Position numbers and translations under genes: made by a program | NCBI RefSeq assembly: GCF_019656455.1 | Contig: NZ_BPMK01000014.1 | Span: forward strand, 1 to 64,000 | Length of the DNA: 64,000 nt | Direction of reading: 5' to 3' | DNA from: Noviherbaspirillum aridicola | GTDB taxonomy: Bacteria > Pseudomonadota > Gammaproteobacteria > Burkholderiales > Burkholderiaceae_D | The notes under the pieces: model-generated | Databases searched by the model: none | What the model saw: the letters and a program-made list of their open reading frames with translations, nothing else | What the model was told of the DNA's origin: nothing | Part shown: positions 50,296-59,782 of the stretch, in pieces | Layout of the letters: the number at the start of each line of letters is the position of its first letter | How positions within the stretch are numbered: the first letter of the stretch is position 1

Positions 50296-51153
50296 TCACC
50301 CCGGTAACCTCACCGCATACTGCCCCGTCTTCTCATCCTTACTCATCACCAGCAACTGCCGCTGCTGCGCATCCTCGATCAAATCCTTGAACGACCGATA
50401 CCCGAAAGCCGCCTCATTGAAGCCAGGCCTGCGCCGCTTCATGGTCTGCTTGACCATCGAGGCCCAGATCTTTTCATCGCTGCCGCGCTCGGTGATCAGC
50501 GCTTCCACCGTCTCCACCGCGAAGTCGAGCACTTCCTGCCGGCGGTCGTCCTCGGTCTTTTCTTCGGTCTTTTCTTCGGTCCTGGCCTCGGCCTTGTCTT
50601 CAGCCTTCGGTTGCGCCTTGCCGGCCGGCTTCTTCGGCTGCGTCTTCTTCTCGGCCGGCTTGCGCCGCGCCTTCTGCTCGCGCACGAGATCGTCGTAGAA
50701 GATGAATTCGTCGCAGTTAGCGGCGAGCAGATCCGAGGTCGAATCGCGCACGCCGATGCCGATCACGTACTTGTTGTTCTCGCGCAGCTTGGACACCAGC
50801 GGAGAGAAATCGGAATCGCCGGAGATGATCACGAAGGTGTCCACATGCGCCTTGGTGTAGCACAGGTCAAGCGCGTCGACGACCATGCGGATGTCGGCGG
50901 AGTTCTTGCCGGACTGGCGCACGTGCGGGATCTCGATCAGCTCGAACGAGGCTTCGTGCATTGCCCCCTTGAACTCCTTGTAGCGCTCCCAGTCGCAGTA
51001 AGCCTTCTTGACCACGATGCTGCCCTTGAGCAGCAGGCGCTCGAGTACGCGTCGGATGTCGAAGTTCGCATAGCGCGCGTCGCGCACGCCGAGCGCGATG
51101 TTCTCGAAGTCGCAGAACAGGGCCATGCTGGTGATTTCGAATTGTGAGGCCAT
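50296..51153 (-). CDS. NYN-domain (LabA/DUF88) protein with C-terminal LOTUS/OST-HTH domain
   Basis: 285 residues. The PIN-like NYN nuclease domain (1-160) has acidic site residues D15 (LFCDFENIA), D87 (NSADIRMVVD), and D113 and D115 (SGDSDFSPL). A charged linker (163-203) has repeats of EEKTEEKT. The C-terminal OST-HTH/LOTUS domain (204-283; RSFKDLIEDAQQRQLLVM) is a putative RNA binder. Together this suggests an RNase or RNA-regulating protein. A palindromic element follows 10 nt after its stop on the same strand. The ATG at 51153 is chosen; no strong ribosome site is seen, and M10 is an alternative. Confidence 0.85.
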   Translation of the reverse strand: MASQFEITSMALFCDFENIALGVRDARYANFDIRRVLERLLLKGSIVVKKAYCDWERYKEFKGAMHEASFELIEIPHVRQSGKNSADIRMVVDALDLCYTKAHVDTFVIISGDSDFSPLVSKLRENNKYVIGIGVRDSTSDLLAANCDEFIFYDDLVREQKARRKPAEKKTQPKKPAGKAQPKAEDKAEARTEEKTEEKTEDDRRQEVLDFAVETVEALITERGSDEKIWASMVKQTMKRRRPGFNEAAFGYRSFKDLIEDAQQRQLLVMSKDEKTGQYAVRLPG

Positions 51154-51286
51154 GGGATGGTGATGATTTGCAAAACGGATAAAGCGCGATTGTGCCGGGG
51201 AATCGCCGCGGCGTCGACCTCGGCCATCCCGCGGGGGGCTTGAGCAAACACAAGGCCGGCTTGCGCGGCCTTTGATCTGATGTGAT

Positions 51287-51307
51287 GGCCGTACAGCAGA
51301 TACGGCC
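51287..51307 (+). promoter_or_regulatory. 5' leader hairpin before the cyclase gene
   Basis: GGCCGTA-CAGCAGA-TACGGCC is a 7-bp perfect stem ending 20 bp before the ATG at 51328. Another stem, AAGGCCG-GCTTGCG-CGGCCTT, lies at 51252-51272. Together they could fold the leader; neither has a T-run long enough for a classic terminator. Confidence 0.4.
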
Positions 51308-51327
51308 AACAACAATCGGAGACAAAC

Positions 51328-52299
51328 ATGACCATCCTGCGCAAGCCAAGCCGCCTGCTGGCGGTACTCGCACTGACCGCATCCGTCGCTTCCCTCACCG
51401 GCGTCGCCCACGCCCAGGCCCAGACCCAGGACTGCTTCCCCTCGAAGTTCGGTCCCAATGACCAGATCGGCAATCTCAACTACGTGACGCCGCAGAAGAC
51501 GCTGGAGGCGTCCAAGCTGATCAAGACCGGCAAGAGCTACCGGCTGGGTATCGAGACCAACCGCAACACCCCGGCCTACGCGCCGCGCACCTTCGAGCTC
51601 ACGGTGGTGCAGCCCGGCCAGGAGAACGGCCCGATCGGCCCCTCGCGCACCACCTACAACGACGACATCATCAACGGCTGGGTCGGCATCGGCTCGCAGC
51701 TCGACGGCCTCGGCCATCTCGGCATCAATGGCGTCTACTACAACTGCAACCGGGCCACCGATTTCGTGCGCAAGGAAGGCCTGCAGAAGCTGGGCATCGA
51801 GACCGTGCCGCCGATCGCCACCCGTGCCGTGCTGCTCGACATGACCGCCTACTTCAACGCCAATCCGGTCAAGGAGGGCACCGCCTTCAACCGCGCCGAG
51901 ATCGAGGGCGCGATGAAGAAGCAGGGCATCAAGTCGATCGAAAAGGGTGACGTGGTGCTGTTCTACACCGGCTGGAGCAAGCTGGTCGGCCAGGACAATG
52001 CGCGCTACAACGCGGGCGAGCCCGGCCTCGGCGTGGAAGGCGCGCGCTATCTCGCCTCGCTCGGGGTGGCCATGATCGGGTCCGACAGCTGGGGCCTGGA
52101 AGTGCTGCCGGCCGAGCCGAACGCGGGCGTGTTCGAGGTGCACCAGATCCTGCTGGCGATCAACGGCATCTACATCCTCGAAAACATGAACACCGAGGAG
52201 ATGGTGCGCGACCAGGCCTGGGAAAGCTTCTTCACGCTGGGGCCGTCCCGCATCACGGGCGCGGTGCAGGCGATCATCAATCCGATCGCCATCCGCTGA
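51328..52299 (+). CDS. secreted cyclase family protein (kynurenine formamidase-like fold)
   Basis: 323 residues with a signal peptide (about 1-29, GVAHAQ). It matches the cyclase family (PF04199, same fold as arylformamidase). The metal site motif HxGTHxD appears only in part (QLDGLGHLG near 128-136), while DVVLFYTGWSKLVG and GARYLASLGVAMIGSDSW are typical. It presumably hydrolyses or cyclises an amide/lactone in the periplasm; the substrate is unknown. Two hairpins precede the gene. Confidence 0.82.
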   Translation: MTILRKPSRLLAVLALTASVASLTGVAHAQAQTQDCFPSKFGPNDQIGNLNYVTPQKTLEASKLIKTGKSYRLGIETNRNTPAYAPRTFELTVVQPGQENGPIGPSRTTYNDDIINGWVGIGSQLDGLGHLGINGVYYNCNRATDFVRKEGLQKLGIETVPPIATRAVLLDMTAYFNANPVKEGTAFNRAEIEGAMKKQGIKSIEKGDVVLFYTGWSKLVGQDNARYNAGEPGLGVEGARYLASLGVAMIGSDSWGLEVLPAEPNAGVFEVHQILLAINGIYILENMNTEEMVRDQAWESFFTLGPSRITGAVQAIINPIAIR

Positions 52300-52385
52300 C
52301 GGCCCTGCAGCGCTCCGCGTTATCGCGCATACTGGCCGCAAACGAACCCGGGGGGCCGCGCCTCCCGGAATAACCGGAGACGCCG

Positions 52386-53096
52386 ATGATCGACCTCTAC
52401 ACCGCGGCCACGCCGAACGGCCACAAGATATCCATCGTCCTCGAAGAACTCGCGCTGCCCTACACGCTGCACGCGCTGGACCTGTCGAAGAACGAACAGA
52501 AGCAGGACTGGTTCCTCGCCATCAACCCCAACGGCCGCATTCCGGCCATCGTCGATCGCGACGCCGGCGATTTCGCGGTGTTCGAATCCGGCGCCATCCT
52601 GATCTACCTCGCGGAGAAGACGGGCCGGCTGATGCCCGCCGACGCGAAGGGCCGTTCGCGCGTGCTGCAATGGCTGATGTTCCAGATGGGCGGCGTCGGC
52701 CCGATGATGGGGCAGGCCAATGTCTTCTACCGCTACTTCCCGGAGAAGATCCAGCCCGCGATCGACCGCTACCAGGGGGAGAGCAGGCGATTGTTCCGCG
52801 TGCTCGACGGCCACTTGAAGAACAACGAATACCTGGCCGGCGATTACTCGATCGCCGACATCGCCAACTGGGCGTGGGTGCGCACCCATCGCTGGTCGGG
52901 TGTCGAGATCGACGACCTGCCGCATCTCGCGCGCTGGGTGCAGGCGATCCGCGCGCGGCCCGCGGTGCAGAAGGGCATCGAGGTGCCGCCGTCGACCATC
53001 AACCTCGGCAAGGCGGACGACAAGGAGGTCGAGCGGTTTTCCGCCGAGGCGCGCAAGATGGTCGAGACCGGCCAGTCGCGCCGGGAGGGCGTATGA
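52386..53096 (+). CDS. glutathione S-transferase (YfcG/GstB, nu-class like)
   Basis: 236 residues. Thioredoxin-fold N-domain ([20 protein letters not shown]) with Thr/Asn near residues 6-12 in place of the catalytic Ser/Cys, [15 protein letters not shown] (about 48-62) and [14 protein letters not shown], then a helical C-domain with [16 protein letters not shown] (about 150-165). The nu-class type often acts as a disulphide reductase. Its stop overlaps the next GST gene by ATGA. Confidence 0.88.
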   Translation: MIDLYTAATPNGHKISIVLEELALPYTLHALDLSKNEQKQDWFLAINPNGRIPAIVDRDAGDFAVFESGAILIYLAEKTGRLMPADAKGRSRVLQWLMFQMGGVGPMMGQANVFYRYFPEKIQPAIDRYQGESRRLFRVLDGHLKNNEYLAGDYSIADIANWAWVRTHRWSGVEIDDLPHLARWVQAIRARPAVQKGIEVPPSTINLGKADDKEVERFSAEARKMVETGQSRREGV

Positions 53097-53716
53097 GCAT
53101 GAAGCTCTATACCGCGCCGCGCGCGCCCAACCCGCGCCGGGTCACCATGTTCATCGCCGAGAAAGGCATCCCGGACATCGAACTCGTGCCGGTGGACCTC
53201 AACGGCGGCGAACACCGCGGCACCGCCTTCCGCGCGCGCAATCCCGTCGCGCGCGTGCCGGTGCTGGAACTGCCCGACGGCCGCTGCCTCGCCGAGAGCC
53301 GCGCGATCTGCACCTATCTCGAGGGCCTGCATCCCGCGCCCAACCTGATGGGGGAAAGCGTCGAGGAGCGCGCCTTCATCGAAATGGCCGACCGCCAGGT
53401 CGAGCTGCATTTCTTTTTCCTGGTCGCAAACTGCATCCGCCACACCCATCCGGGGCTGGCGGTGCTGGAGCAGCCGCAGTTCGCCGATTTCGGCCGGGCG
53501 CAGGGAGACAGGGTGCTGGAGGCGGCACGCGTACTGGACGAGCAGCTGGCGCGCCATGCCTGGCTCGCCGGCGCGCGCTTCACCATCGCCGACATCACCG
53601 CCTACTGCGCGCTGGAGTTCGCGCGCGGCCTGATGAAGTTCCGTCCCGGCGATCACGGCCTGGCGCGGCTGCAAGCCTACCGCGACCGCATCGCCGAGCG
53701 GCCCTGCGCCGCCTGA
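53093..53716 (+). CDS. glutathione S-transferase family protein
   Basis: 207 residues. [20 protein letters not shown] opens the thioredoxin domain, with catalytic candidates S/T near 5-11. [20 protein letters not shown] is the glutathione site, and [18 protein letters not shown] the helical domain. It differs from its neighbour, so the two are not a recent duplication. ATGA overlap with the upstream GST shows co-translation. The pair probably serves one detoxification or degradation route, not identified. Confidence 0.87.
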   Translation: MSMKLYTAPRAPNPRRVTMFIAEKGIPDIELVPVDLNGGEHRGTAFRARNPVARVPVLELPDGRCLAESRAICTYLEGLHPAPNLMGESVEERAFIEMADRQVELHFFFLVANCIRHTHPGLAVLEQPQFADFGRAQGDRVLEAARVLDEQLARHAWLAGARFTIADITAYCALEFARGLMKFRPGDHGLARLQAYRDRIAERPCAA

Positions 53717-53723
53717 AACCGCT

Positions 53724-54836
53724 TCAGAGGCGCCGGATCAGCGGCGCGTAGAACCGGTTGGCCACGCTCTCCAGCACGGCCACCGCGCGCCGCCGCGCCG
53801 GCGGCAGGTGACGGGTGAGCACCGCGCTGTATTCCAGCATCGGACGGCCGCCGCGCTCGCGCTTGTACGCGGTCTGGCCGGGGCCGAGACAGAGCGTGGC
53901 ATTGCCGAGCATGGTTTCTTCCAGCAGGCGGGTCATCAGCAGGCGGTAGACCTGGGTGGCGCGCGGCAGGGCGGGATTGCAGCCGAGGATGGGGACGCTG
54001 ATGCTGTCGCCGATGCGGAAGATGCCGGCCACCGCCTGCAGGCGCCCCTCGTCGTCGCGGAAGCCGCGGAATTCCATCAGGCCCGCCTGATGCCAGTACT
54101 GCATGAAATGCGCGGTGTAGTGCGGATGGGCCCAGCCGTGGGGCGCGGTGTCCATCGCCGCGTGCAGCGCGGCGATGCGCGGAAAATCCGCCGGGTAGAT
54201 GTCGTTCCTGCCGACCGTCCACATCGAGGTGCGCTGCAGGCGCGCCAGGTCGCGTTCCAGGCCGGCGCCCATGCGCAGCTTGAGGCCGATGCCGTCGAAT
54301 ACCCAGACCTGCCGCGTCGGCAGCAGCGCGAAACCGGCGTCCCTGAGCGAGGCGATGAGTGCGGCATTGCGTTCGGCGTTGAGCGAACGGATCCAGAGCG
54401 CGTGCTGCGGCCAGCGCCCGACCGCGCGCTCGATCATCGTGTTGAGCGTGCGCCGCGACATGACGGGATGGAAGCAGGTGTCGATCAGCCAGTTGTTGAC
54501 GAAGACCGCGCGGTCGATCGATGCGCGGTCGAGCATGCCGCCGAACAGGCCGAACAGGCCGGCGCTGCAGCGCGACAGCGCCGGCCCGAGCCGCTCCCGC
54601 AGCATGTGCGGCATGCCGTCGCCCCAGGTGGCGCGCGGCGAGCAGATCCAGGCATTGCCCGGTTCGCCGTAAGTGATGGTGGCGGGGAGAATGACATCGT
54701 CGACGCGCAGGATATCGATGTCGGCCGTGACATTGCGGATGAAGGGACGGGTGTCGCGCCGGGCGTGGATCATGCCGAACAGCTCGGCGCGCAGCGCATG
54801 CCCGCCGCGATTGACCAGCGCCGGCAGTTGATTCAT
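53724..54836 (-). CDS. GNAT/FemAB-like acyltransferase-type protein, function unknown
   Basis: 370 residues. The C-terminal half (about 190-340) looks like an N-acyltransferase fold: IAALHAAMDTAPHGWAHPHY, then LMEFRGFRDDEGRLQAVAGIFRIGD and QVYRLLMTRLLEETMLGN (quoted in parts). The N-terminal half holds ITYGEPGNAWICSPRATWGD and is not recognised. I see no strong acetyl-CoA motif, so the call rests on overall pattern. It begins at the ATG at 54836; a TTG at 54848 is an alternative. It is convergent with the GST pair and divergent from the HDOD gene. Confidence 0.55.
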   Translation of the reverse strand: MNQLPALVNRGGHALRAELFGMIHARRDTRPFIRNVTADIDILRVDDVILPATITYGEPGNAWICSPRATWGDGMPHMLRERLGPALSRCSAGLFGLFGGMLDRASIDRAVFVNNWLIDTCFHPVMSRRTLNTMIERAVGRWPQHALWIRSLNAERNAALIASLRDAGFALLPTRQVWVFDGIGLKLRMGAGLERDLARLQRTSMWTVGRNDIYPADFPRIAALHAAMDTAPHGWAHPHYTAHFMQYWHQAGLMEFRGFRDDEGRLQAVAGIFRIGDSISVPILGCNPALPRATQVYRLLMTRLLEETMLGNATLCLGPGQTAYKRERGGRPMLEYSAVLTRHLPPARRRAVAVLESVANRFYAPLIRRL

Positions 54837-55142
54837 GAATGGACCCAATGCTCGCCCTCCGTCCGCCGCCCTCGCCTGCTTCCCGCAGGCGGGGGCAATT
54901 GTTTTCCCGAGCTGCGATTAATAATCCTTTTGTTAATCAAACTGCAAGATGATTTGCAAGTTGCAACACGATCCCGGCGATTTGCCGGCGAAATGATGCA
55001 GGAAGGCGACACGAGACAAGGCCTGCACGGCTGCCCGACAAGCGGTCGACTGTGCACCGGCGATTGAGCTTCGCCCGCGCTTTGCGCAGAATGCCGGTAT
55101 GTCCCGCCACGCCGTCACCGCCGGTGCGCTCCGGCCGCCCTC
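54837..55142. promoter_or_regulatory. 306-bp divergent region with an AT-rich dyad
   Basis: An AT-rich stretch at 54905-54965 holds GATTAA (54916-54921) and TTAATC (54933-54938), inverted arms 11 bp apart, and three TGCAAG/TTGCAA copies. This looks like a promoter-operator site for one or both flanking genes. No gene is seen in it. Confidence 0.4.
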
Positions 55143-56171
55143 ATGCTGAAGACACTCATTCACCGTCTCCTCCGCCGCCGCGCGGAACCGGCGGCGGCGG
55201 AAGAGCCGCTCGTCAGTCCGCTCACCGTGCTCGCCGTCGACCCGGCGCCCGCCGTCGAGCTGATCGACGTCGACCATCTCTGGCTGCCCTGGCTGCTCGG
55301 CGCGGGCGAGGCGGTGGCGCAAGACCTCGGCGAGGCGGAAAGCCGCACCCTGCGCGCCCTCAAGCGCGTGGCCGACGAGGCCGACCCGGCCACCGCCGAG
55401 CTGGTGCCGCGCCTTCCCGCCATCATTCCGGTCCTGCTGCGCAGCCTGCGAGACCGCAATGTCTCGCAGTCGCAGCTGGCGGCCCAGGTGGAGCAGGACG
55501 CGGTGCTGGTGGCGGCGATCCTGCGCCAGGTGAACAGCGCCTGGTTCCAGCGCGCGGCGCCGGTGCGCACCATCGAGGAGGCGCTGGCGATGATCGGCCA
55601 GAACGGCCTGCGCATGCTGGTCGCGAGCGTCGCGTTCAAGCCGCTGTTCTCCGCCGGCCTCGGGCCGTTCACCGGCACCGGCGCGCCGCGGGTGTGGGCG
55701 CTGTCGGCGCCCTATGGCTTTGCCTGCCGGCGGCTGGCCGCGCACTTCGGCGCCGACGCCTTCGAGACCTTTCTCGCCGGGCTGCTGCGCAAGGTCGGCG
55801 TCATCGTCGCCCTGCGCCTGCTCGATCAGGCCGGCACCGCGCACCCGGGCGAGCTGCGCTCGCTGGCCTTCCAGGCGAGCTTCGGCCACTACTGCCGGCG
55901 CCTGTCGCGGCTGGTCGGCAGCAGCTGGGAGTTTCCGCCGCAGGCGGTGGCCGCCGCCGCCGGCGACGCCTGGCAGAGCAACGAGGAGATGCTGCGCGCG
56001 CTGGGCGCCGCCGACCGGCTCGCCAAGCTGCATGTGCTGCTCGGCGCGGGCGCGCTGCGCGAAGAGCTCGCCGATGCATGCCTGGAGGGCGAGGAAGAAA
56101 TCCGCTGCTGGCGCGAGATGGCGGCCCTCGACCGGGACAAGGCGGCGCAGGCGACGGAAAGCCGGAACTGA
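55143..56171 (+). CDS. HDOD domain protein
   Basis: 342 residues with an HDOD domain at about 90-280. LPRLPAIIPVLLRSL, then AQVEQDAVLVAAILRQVNSAW and TIEEALAMIGQNGLRMLVASVAF are typical. HDOD proteins lack the HD phosphohydrolase residues and act in regulation or signalling, often with cyclic di-GMP networks. The N-terminal 60 residues are Arg/Ala/Pro-rich. No output domain is visible. Confidence 0.87.
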   Translation: MLKTLIHRLLRRRAEPAAAEEPLVSPLTVLAVDPAPAVELIDVDHLWLPWLLGAGEAVAQDLGEAESRTLRALKRVADEADPATAELVPRLPAIIPVLLRSLRDRNVSQSQLAAQVEQDAVLVAAILRQVNSAWFQRAAPVRTIEEALAMIGQNGLRMLVASVAFKPLFSAGLGPFTGTGAPRVWALSAPYGFACRRLAAHFGADAFETFLAGLLRKVGVIVALRLLDQAGTAHPGELRSLAFQASFGHYCRRLSRLVGSSWEFPPQAVAAAAGDAWQSNEEMLRALGAADRLAKLHVLLGAGALREELADACLEGEEEIRCWREMAALDRDKAAQATESRN

Positions 56172-56224
56172 TCGGCGGCGGGCGCCTCTGAACCTGAAAG
56201 CCCGGTGCCCGTCAGCAAACCGCC

Positions 56225-57412
56225 ATGCCCGCCATCATCCGCAGCCTGCTCGAAACCGACCTCTACAAGTTCACGATGTGGCAGGCGCTGCTGCACAGCC
56301 ATCCCGGGGCGCAGGCGGAGTATGAATTCTTCTGCCGCAACAGCCCCGCGTTCCCGCTGGCGGAGCTGAAGGCGGACGTGGAACGCGAACTCGACCACTT
56401 GTGCGGCATGTCCTTCTCGGGCGAGGAGCTCGACTACCTGCGCGGCCTGCGCTTCATCAGGAGCGATTTCGTCGACTTCCTCTCCGTGTTCCGCTTCCAG
56501 CGCCGGTTCATCTCGGTCGAGGCCGACGGCGCGGAGCTGCGCATCGTCGCGCGCGGTCCGCAGGTGCACGTGATGGGCTTCGAAATCTACGTGCTGTGCA
56601 TCGTCAGCGAGCTATACGGCCGCCGCCTCGCCGGCGACGACGCGCTCGCCGAGGGCCGCAGGCGGCTGGCGGCCAAGCTCGCCCGGCTGCGGGCGTTCGC
56701 GGGGGAAGCACCGTGCCGGCATCCGTTCCAGTTCTTCGACTTCGGCACGCGGCGCCGCTTCTCCGCGGCATGGCAGGATGAAGTGGTGAGTGCGCTGGCG
56801 CGCGAGGCGCCGGCCCATTTCCGCGGCACGTCCAACGTCTGGCTGGCGATGCGCCACGGCCTGGTGCCGATCGGGACCATGGCGCATGAGTACCTGCAGG
56901 CCTACCAGGGCTTCGGCGTGCGGCTGCGCGACTTCCAGAAGGCGGCGCTGGAGGGCTGGGTGCAGGAATACCGGGGCGATCTCGGCACCGCGCTGACCGA
57001 CGTGGTGGGCATGGATGCCTTCCTCGCCGATTTCGACCTGTACTTCGCCAAGCTGTTCGACGGCCTGCGGCACGACTCGGGCGACCCGGTCGCATGGGGC
57101 GAAAAGGCGCTCGCCCACTATGCGCGGCTGCGTCTCGATCCGCATACCAGGCGGCTGGTGTTCTCCGACGCGCTCGACTTCGACAAGGCCTTCGCGCTGT
57201 ACCGCCATTTCGGCGATCGCATCATGACCGGCTTCGGCATCGGCACCCACCTCACCAACGATGTCGGCATCAGGCCGCTCAACATCGTCATGAAGCTCAT
57301 GTCCTGCAACGGCCAGCCGGTGGCCAAGCTGTCGGATGCGCCCGGCAAGACGCTGTGCCGGGACGAGACTTTCCTGGCCTATCTTCGCCAGGTCTTTCAG
57401 CATCCCGGCTGA
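56225..57412 (+). CDS. pncB: nicotinate phosphoribosyltransferase
   Basis: 395 residues. It converts nicotinate and PRPP to nicotinate mononucleotide in NAD salvage. Typical are the opening [16 protein letters not shown], the phospho-histidine H221 in [14 protein letters not shown], the [19 protein letters not shown] stretch and the C-terminal [11 protein letters not shown]. The length is normal. It follows the HDOD gene after 53 bp, perhaps as a shared transcript. Confidence 0.94.
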   Translation: MPAIIRSLLETDLYKFTMWQALLHSHPGAQAEYEFFCRNSPAFPLAELKADVERELDHLCGMSFSGEELDYLRGLRFIRSDFVDFLSVFRFQRRFISVEADGAELRIVARGPQVHVMGFEIYVLCIVSELYGRRLAGDDALAEGRRRLAAKLARLRAFAGEAPCRHPFQFFDFGTRRRFSAAWQDEVVSALAREAPAHFRGTSNVWLAMRHGLVPIGTMAHEYLQAYQGFGVRLRDFQKAALEGWVQEYRGDLGTALTDVVGMDAFLADFDLYFAKLFDGLRHDSGDPVAWGEKALAHYARLRLDPHTRRLVFSDALDFDKAFALYRHFGDRIMTGFGIGTHLTNDVGIRPLNIVMKLMSCNGQPVAKLSDAPGKTLCRDETFLAYLRQVFQHPG

Positions 57413-57481
57413 TGCATGCGCTGGCGCAGAAGCGCCGCCGCGCGCCGTCCCTAGAATGAAGCCGTTCACGGAGCAGGCGAC

Positions 57482-58891
57482 ATGACGGATCCCGCAAGCG
57501 ACATTCCCGCACGGCTCGACCGGCTCCCCTGGTCGGCCTGGCACTGGCGCGTGGTGCTGTCGCTCGGCGTGGCCTGGGTGCTCGACGGCCTGGAAGTCAC
57601 GCTGATCGGCTCGCTCGGCAGCGTGCTCGAGCGCGAGGACACGCTCGGCCTGTCCGCCGCCGAAGTCGGCTGGACCGGCTCGCTCTACATCGGCGGCGCG
57701 GTGATCGGCGCGCTGATCTTCGGCCGTCTCACCGACCGCCTGGGGCGCAAGAAACTGTTCATGATCACGCTGGCGGTCTACATGCTGGCCACGCTCGCCA
57801 CCGCCTTCGCCACCAGCTTCGCCTTCCTCTCGGTATGCCGCTTCATCACCGGACTGGGGATAGGCGGCGAGTACGCGGCCATCAATTCCGCCATCGACGA
57901 ACTCATTCCGGCGCGCGTGCGCGGTCGCGTCAATCTCGCCATCAATGCCAGCTTCTGGATCGGCGCGGCGCTTGGCGCGGCGCTGAGCCTGGTGCTGCTC
58001 GATCCGCGGGTGCTGGGGCCGGCGCTCGGCTGGCGCGCCTGTTTCCTGCTCGGCGCGGTGCTGGCGATCGCGATCGTGCTGGTGCGGCGGCATGTGCCCG
58101 AGAGCCCGCGCTGGCTGCTCATGCACGGCAGGGCGGAGCAGGCGAACCGCATCATCGAGGATATCGAGGCCCAGGTGCGGCGCCAGCACGGCCCGCTGTC
58201 GCAGGTGGAACGGCGGCATGACTGCGGCCACGGCACGCCCGGCTGGCGCCAGGTGGCGGCGGTGCTGCTGCACCATTACCGGCGCCGCAGCACGGTGGTG
58301 ATGGCGATGATGATCGCGCAGGCCTTCGTCTACAACGCGATCTTCTTCACCTACTCGCTGGTGCTCACCCGCTTCTACCAGGTGCCGGACAACCGGGTCG
58401 CGCTCTATATCTTTCCTTTTGCACTCGGCAATGTGCTCGGGCCCTTCCTGCTCGGTCCGCTGTTCGACAGCGTCGGCCGGCGCCGGATGATCGCCCTCAC
58501 CTATGCGCTGTCCGGCCTCGGCCTGATCTTCACCGGCGTCGCCTTCATGTCGGGCTGGCTCAACGCCGGCACCCAGGCGCTGTGCTGGAGCGCCGTGTTC
58601 TTCGTCGCCTCCACCGCGGCGAGCTCGGCCTACCTCACGGTCAGCGAGGTCTTCCCGCTCGAAATGCGCGCGCTCGCCATCTCCATCTTCTATGCGATCG
58701 GCACCGGCACCGGCGGATTTCTGGCGCCGGTCCTGTTCGGCTGGCTGATCGACAGCGGAAGCCGGGACGCGGTCGCCGCCGGCTACGGACTCGGCGCCGC
58801 TCTCGCGCTCGGCGCGGGCTGGCTGGCGCAGCGGCACGCGGTGGACGCGGAGCGCAAGTCGCTGGAGGACGTGGCGAAGCTCGAGACCTGA
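57482..58891 (+). CDS. MFS transporter (metabolite:H+ symporter / sugar-porter-like)
   Basis: 469 residues, 12 helices. Motif A GRLTDRLGRKKLF lies after helix 2, its copy GPLFDSVGRRRMIALTYAL after helix 8, and GIGGEYAAINSAIDELIPAR after helix 4, followed by VPESPRWLLMHGR after helix 6, a sugar-porter sign. The substrate is unknown. A long hydrophilic loop with RRQHGPLSQVERRHDCGHG sits between halves. Confidence 0.88.
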   Translation: MTDPASDIPARLDRLPWSAWHWRVVLSLGVAWVLDGLEVTLIGSLGSVLEREDTLGLSAAEVGWTGSLYIGGAVIGALIFGRLTDRLGRKKLFMITLAVYMLATLATAFATSFAFLSVCRFITGLGIGGEYAAINSAIDELIPARVRGRVNLAINASFWIGAALGAALSLVLLDPRVLGPALGWRACFLLGAVLAIAIVLVRRHVPESPRWLLMHGRAEQANRIIEDIEAQVRRQHGPLSQVERRHDCGHGTPGWRQVAAVLLHHYRRRSTVVMAMMIAQAFVYNAIFFTYSLVLTRFYQVPDNRVALYIFPFALGNVLGPFLLGPLFDSVGRRRMIALTYALSGLGLIFTGVAFMSGWLNAGTQALCWSAVFFVASTAASSAYLTVSEVFPLEMRALAISIFYAIGTGTGGFLAPVLFGWLIDSGSRDAVAAGYGLGAALALGAGWLAQRHAVDAERKSLEDVAKLET

Positions 58892-58965
58892 CCGGGCGGC
58901 GCGCGCACCTGCCGGCGCCCGGCTAGAATGCTCCCGTCTTCGTTTGCCGTTGCGGGGTCCGCACA

Positions 58966-59247
58966 ATGAGCCAGTCTGCGATGAAGCCGGTCAGTTCCCT
59001 GCCGGGCCTCGGGCCGCGCAGCGTCGAGCAGCTCGCCCGTGTCGGCATCCACGGTGCCGATACCCTGCTGGCGAGCGATCCGTTCGAAGTCTATGCCCGC
59101 CTCAGGCAAGCCGTGCCGGGTACCGGGCTCAACGCCCTGTACGCGCTGATCGGCGCGATCGAGAACAGGCACTGGATCGATATCAAGCGTGAGCGGCGCG
59201 CCGAGATCCTGATCCGGCTCGACAGGATGGGCCTGGCGCCGAAGTAG
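58966..59247 (+). CDS. TfoX C-terminal domain protein
   Basis: 93 residues matching only the C-terminal part of TfoX/Sxy (helix-hairpin-helix-like: LPGLGPRSVEQLARVGI, then LNALYALIGAIENRHWIDI). The N-terminal TfoX domain is absent, so it is a single-domain relative and need not act in DNA uptake. It stands between an MFS gene and a convergent receiver-like gene. Confidence 0.8.
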   Translation: MSQSAMKPVSSLPGLGPRSVEQLARVGIHGADTLLASDPFEVYARLRQAVPGTGLNALYALIGAIENRHWIDIKRERRAEILIRLDRMGLAPK

Positions 59248-59254
59248 GTGGTCC

Positions 59255-59680
59255 TCAGCGCACGGTCTCGTGCGGCGTCAATGCCTCGCGCACGGCTGCC
59301 CTGAGCCGCTCGTATGCCGCCTGCTCGCCGAAATCCCTGCGCAGCCGGGAGAGATCGGTGAAGGCCGTCGCGCCGAGCAGCCTGGCGGCGGAACGTATGC
59401 CGCGCAACACCGCCTCCGAATGTCCGCTGCCCTCGCCGAGCAGCAGGTAGAACGGCAGGCCGCGGGCATGCGGATGGGTTTTCGCGCTGCGCAGGAAATC
59501 GAACATCGCGCCGCGGTCGAAATGCACGCCGCAGGCGATCATGCCGATGTCGGGACCGAGCGCGGCCTCCGCCTCCCTCAGGGTGTGACAGACAACGGCG
59601 CAGAACTCCGGGCCGAGCGCCCCCGTGACCAGCGGCAGGTCTTCGGGGCGGACAGCGACAAGGATTTTTTTCGCACCCAC
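59255..59680 (-). CDS. receiver-like protein lacking the phospho-acceptor site
   Basis: 141 residues with an alternating strand/helix pattern like a CheY fold: KKILVAVRPEDLPLVTGAL, then IGMIACGVHFDRGAMFDFL where the acceptor Asp would sit, and GATAFTDLSRL where the Lys-Pro would be. The acceptor position is Cys/Gly, not Asp, and the Lys is missing. It is therefore a degenerate receiver or an unrelated three-layer fold. The function is unknown. Confidence 0.55.
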   Translation of the reverse strand: MGAKKILVAVRPEDLPLVTGALGPEFCAVVCHTLREAEAALGPDIGMIACGVHFDRGAMFDFLRSAKTHPHARGLPFYLLLGEGSGHSEAVLRGIRSAARLLGATAFTDLSRLRRDFGEQAAYERLRAAVREALTPHETVR

Positions 59681-59782
59681 GTATGTGTCGGCATAGTCGT
59701 TGATGGAATGATCATATACCGTTCCGGCATACGTGGAAACCCGTAGACCGGAGTCAGCGGAGTCATCGGACGTCCGGAGACC

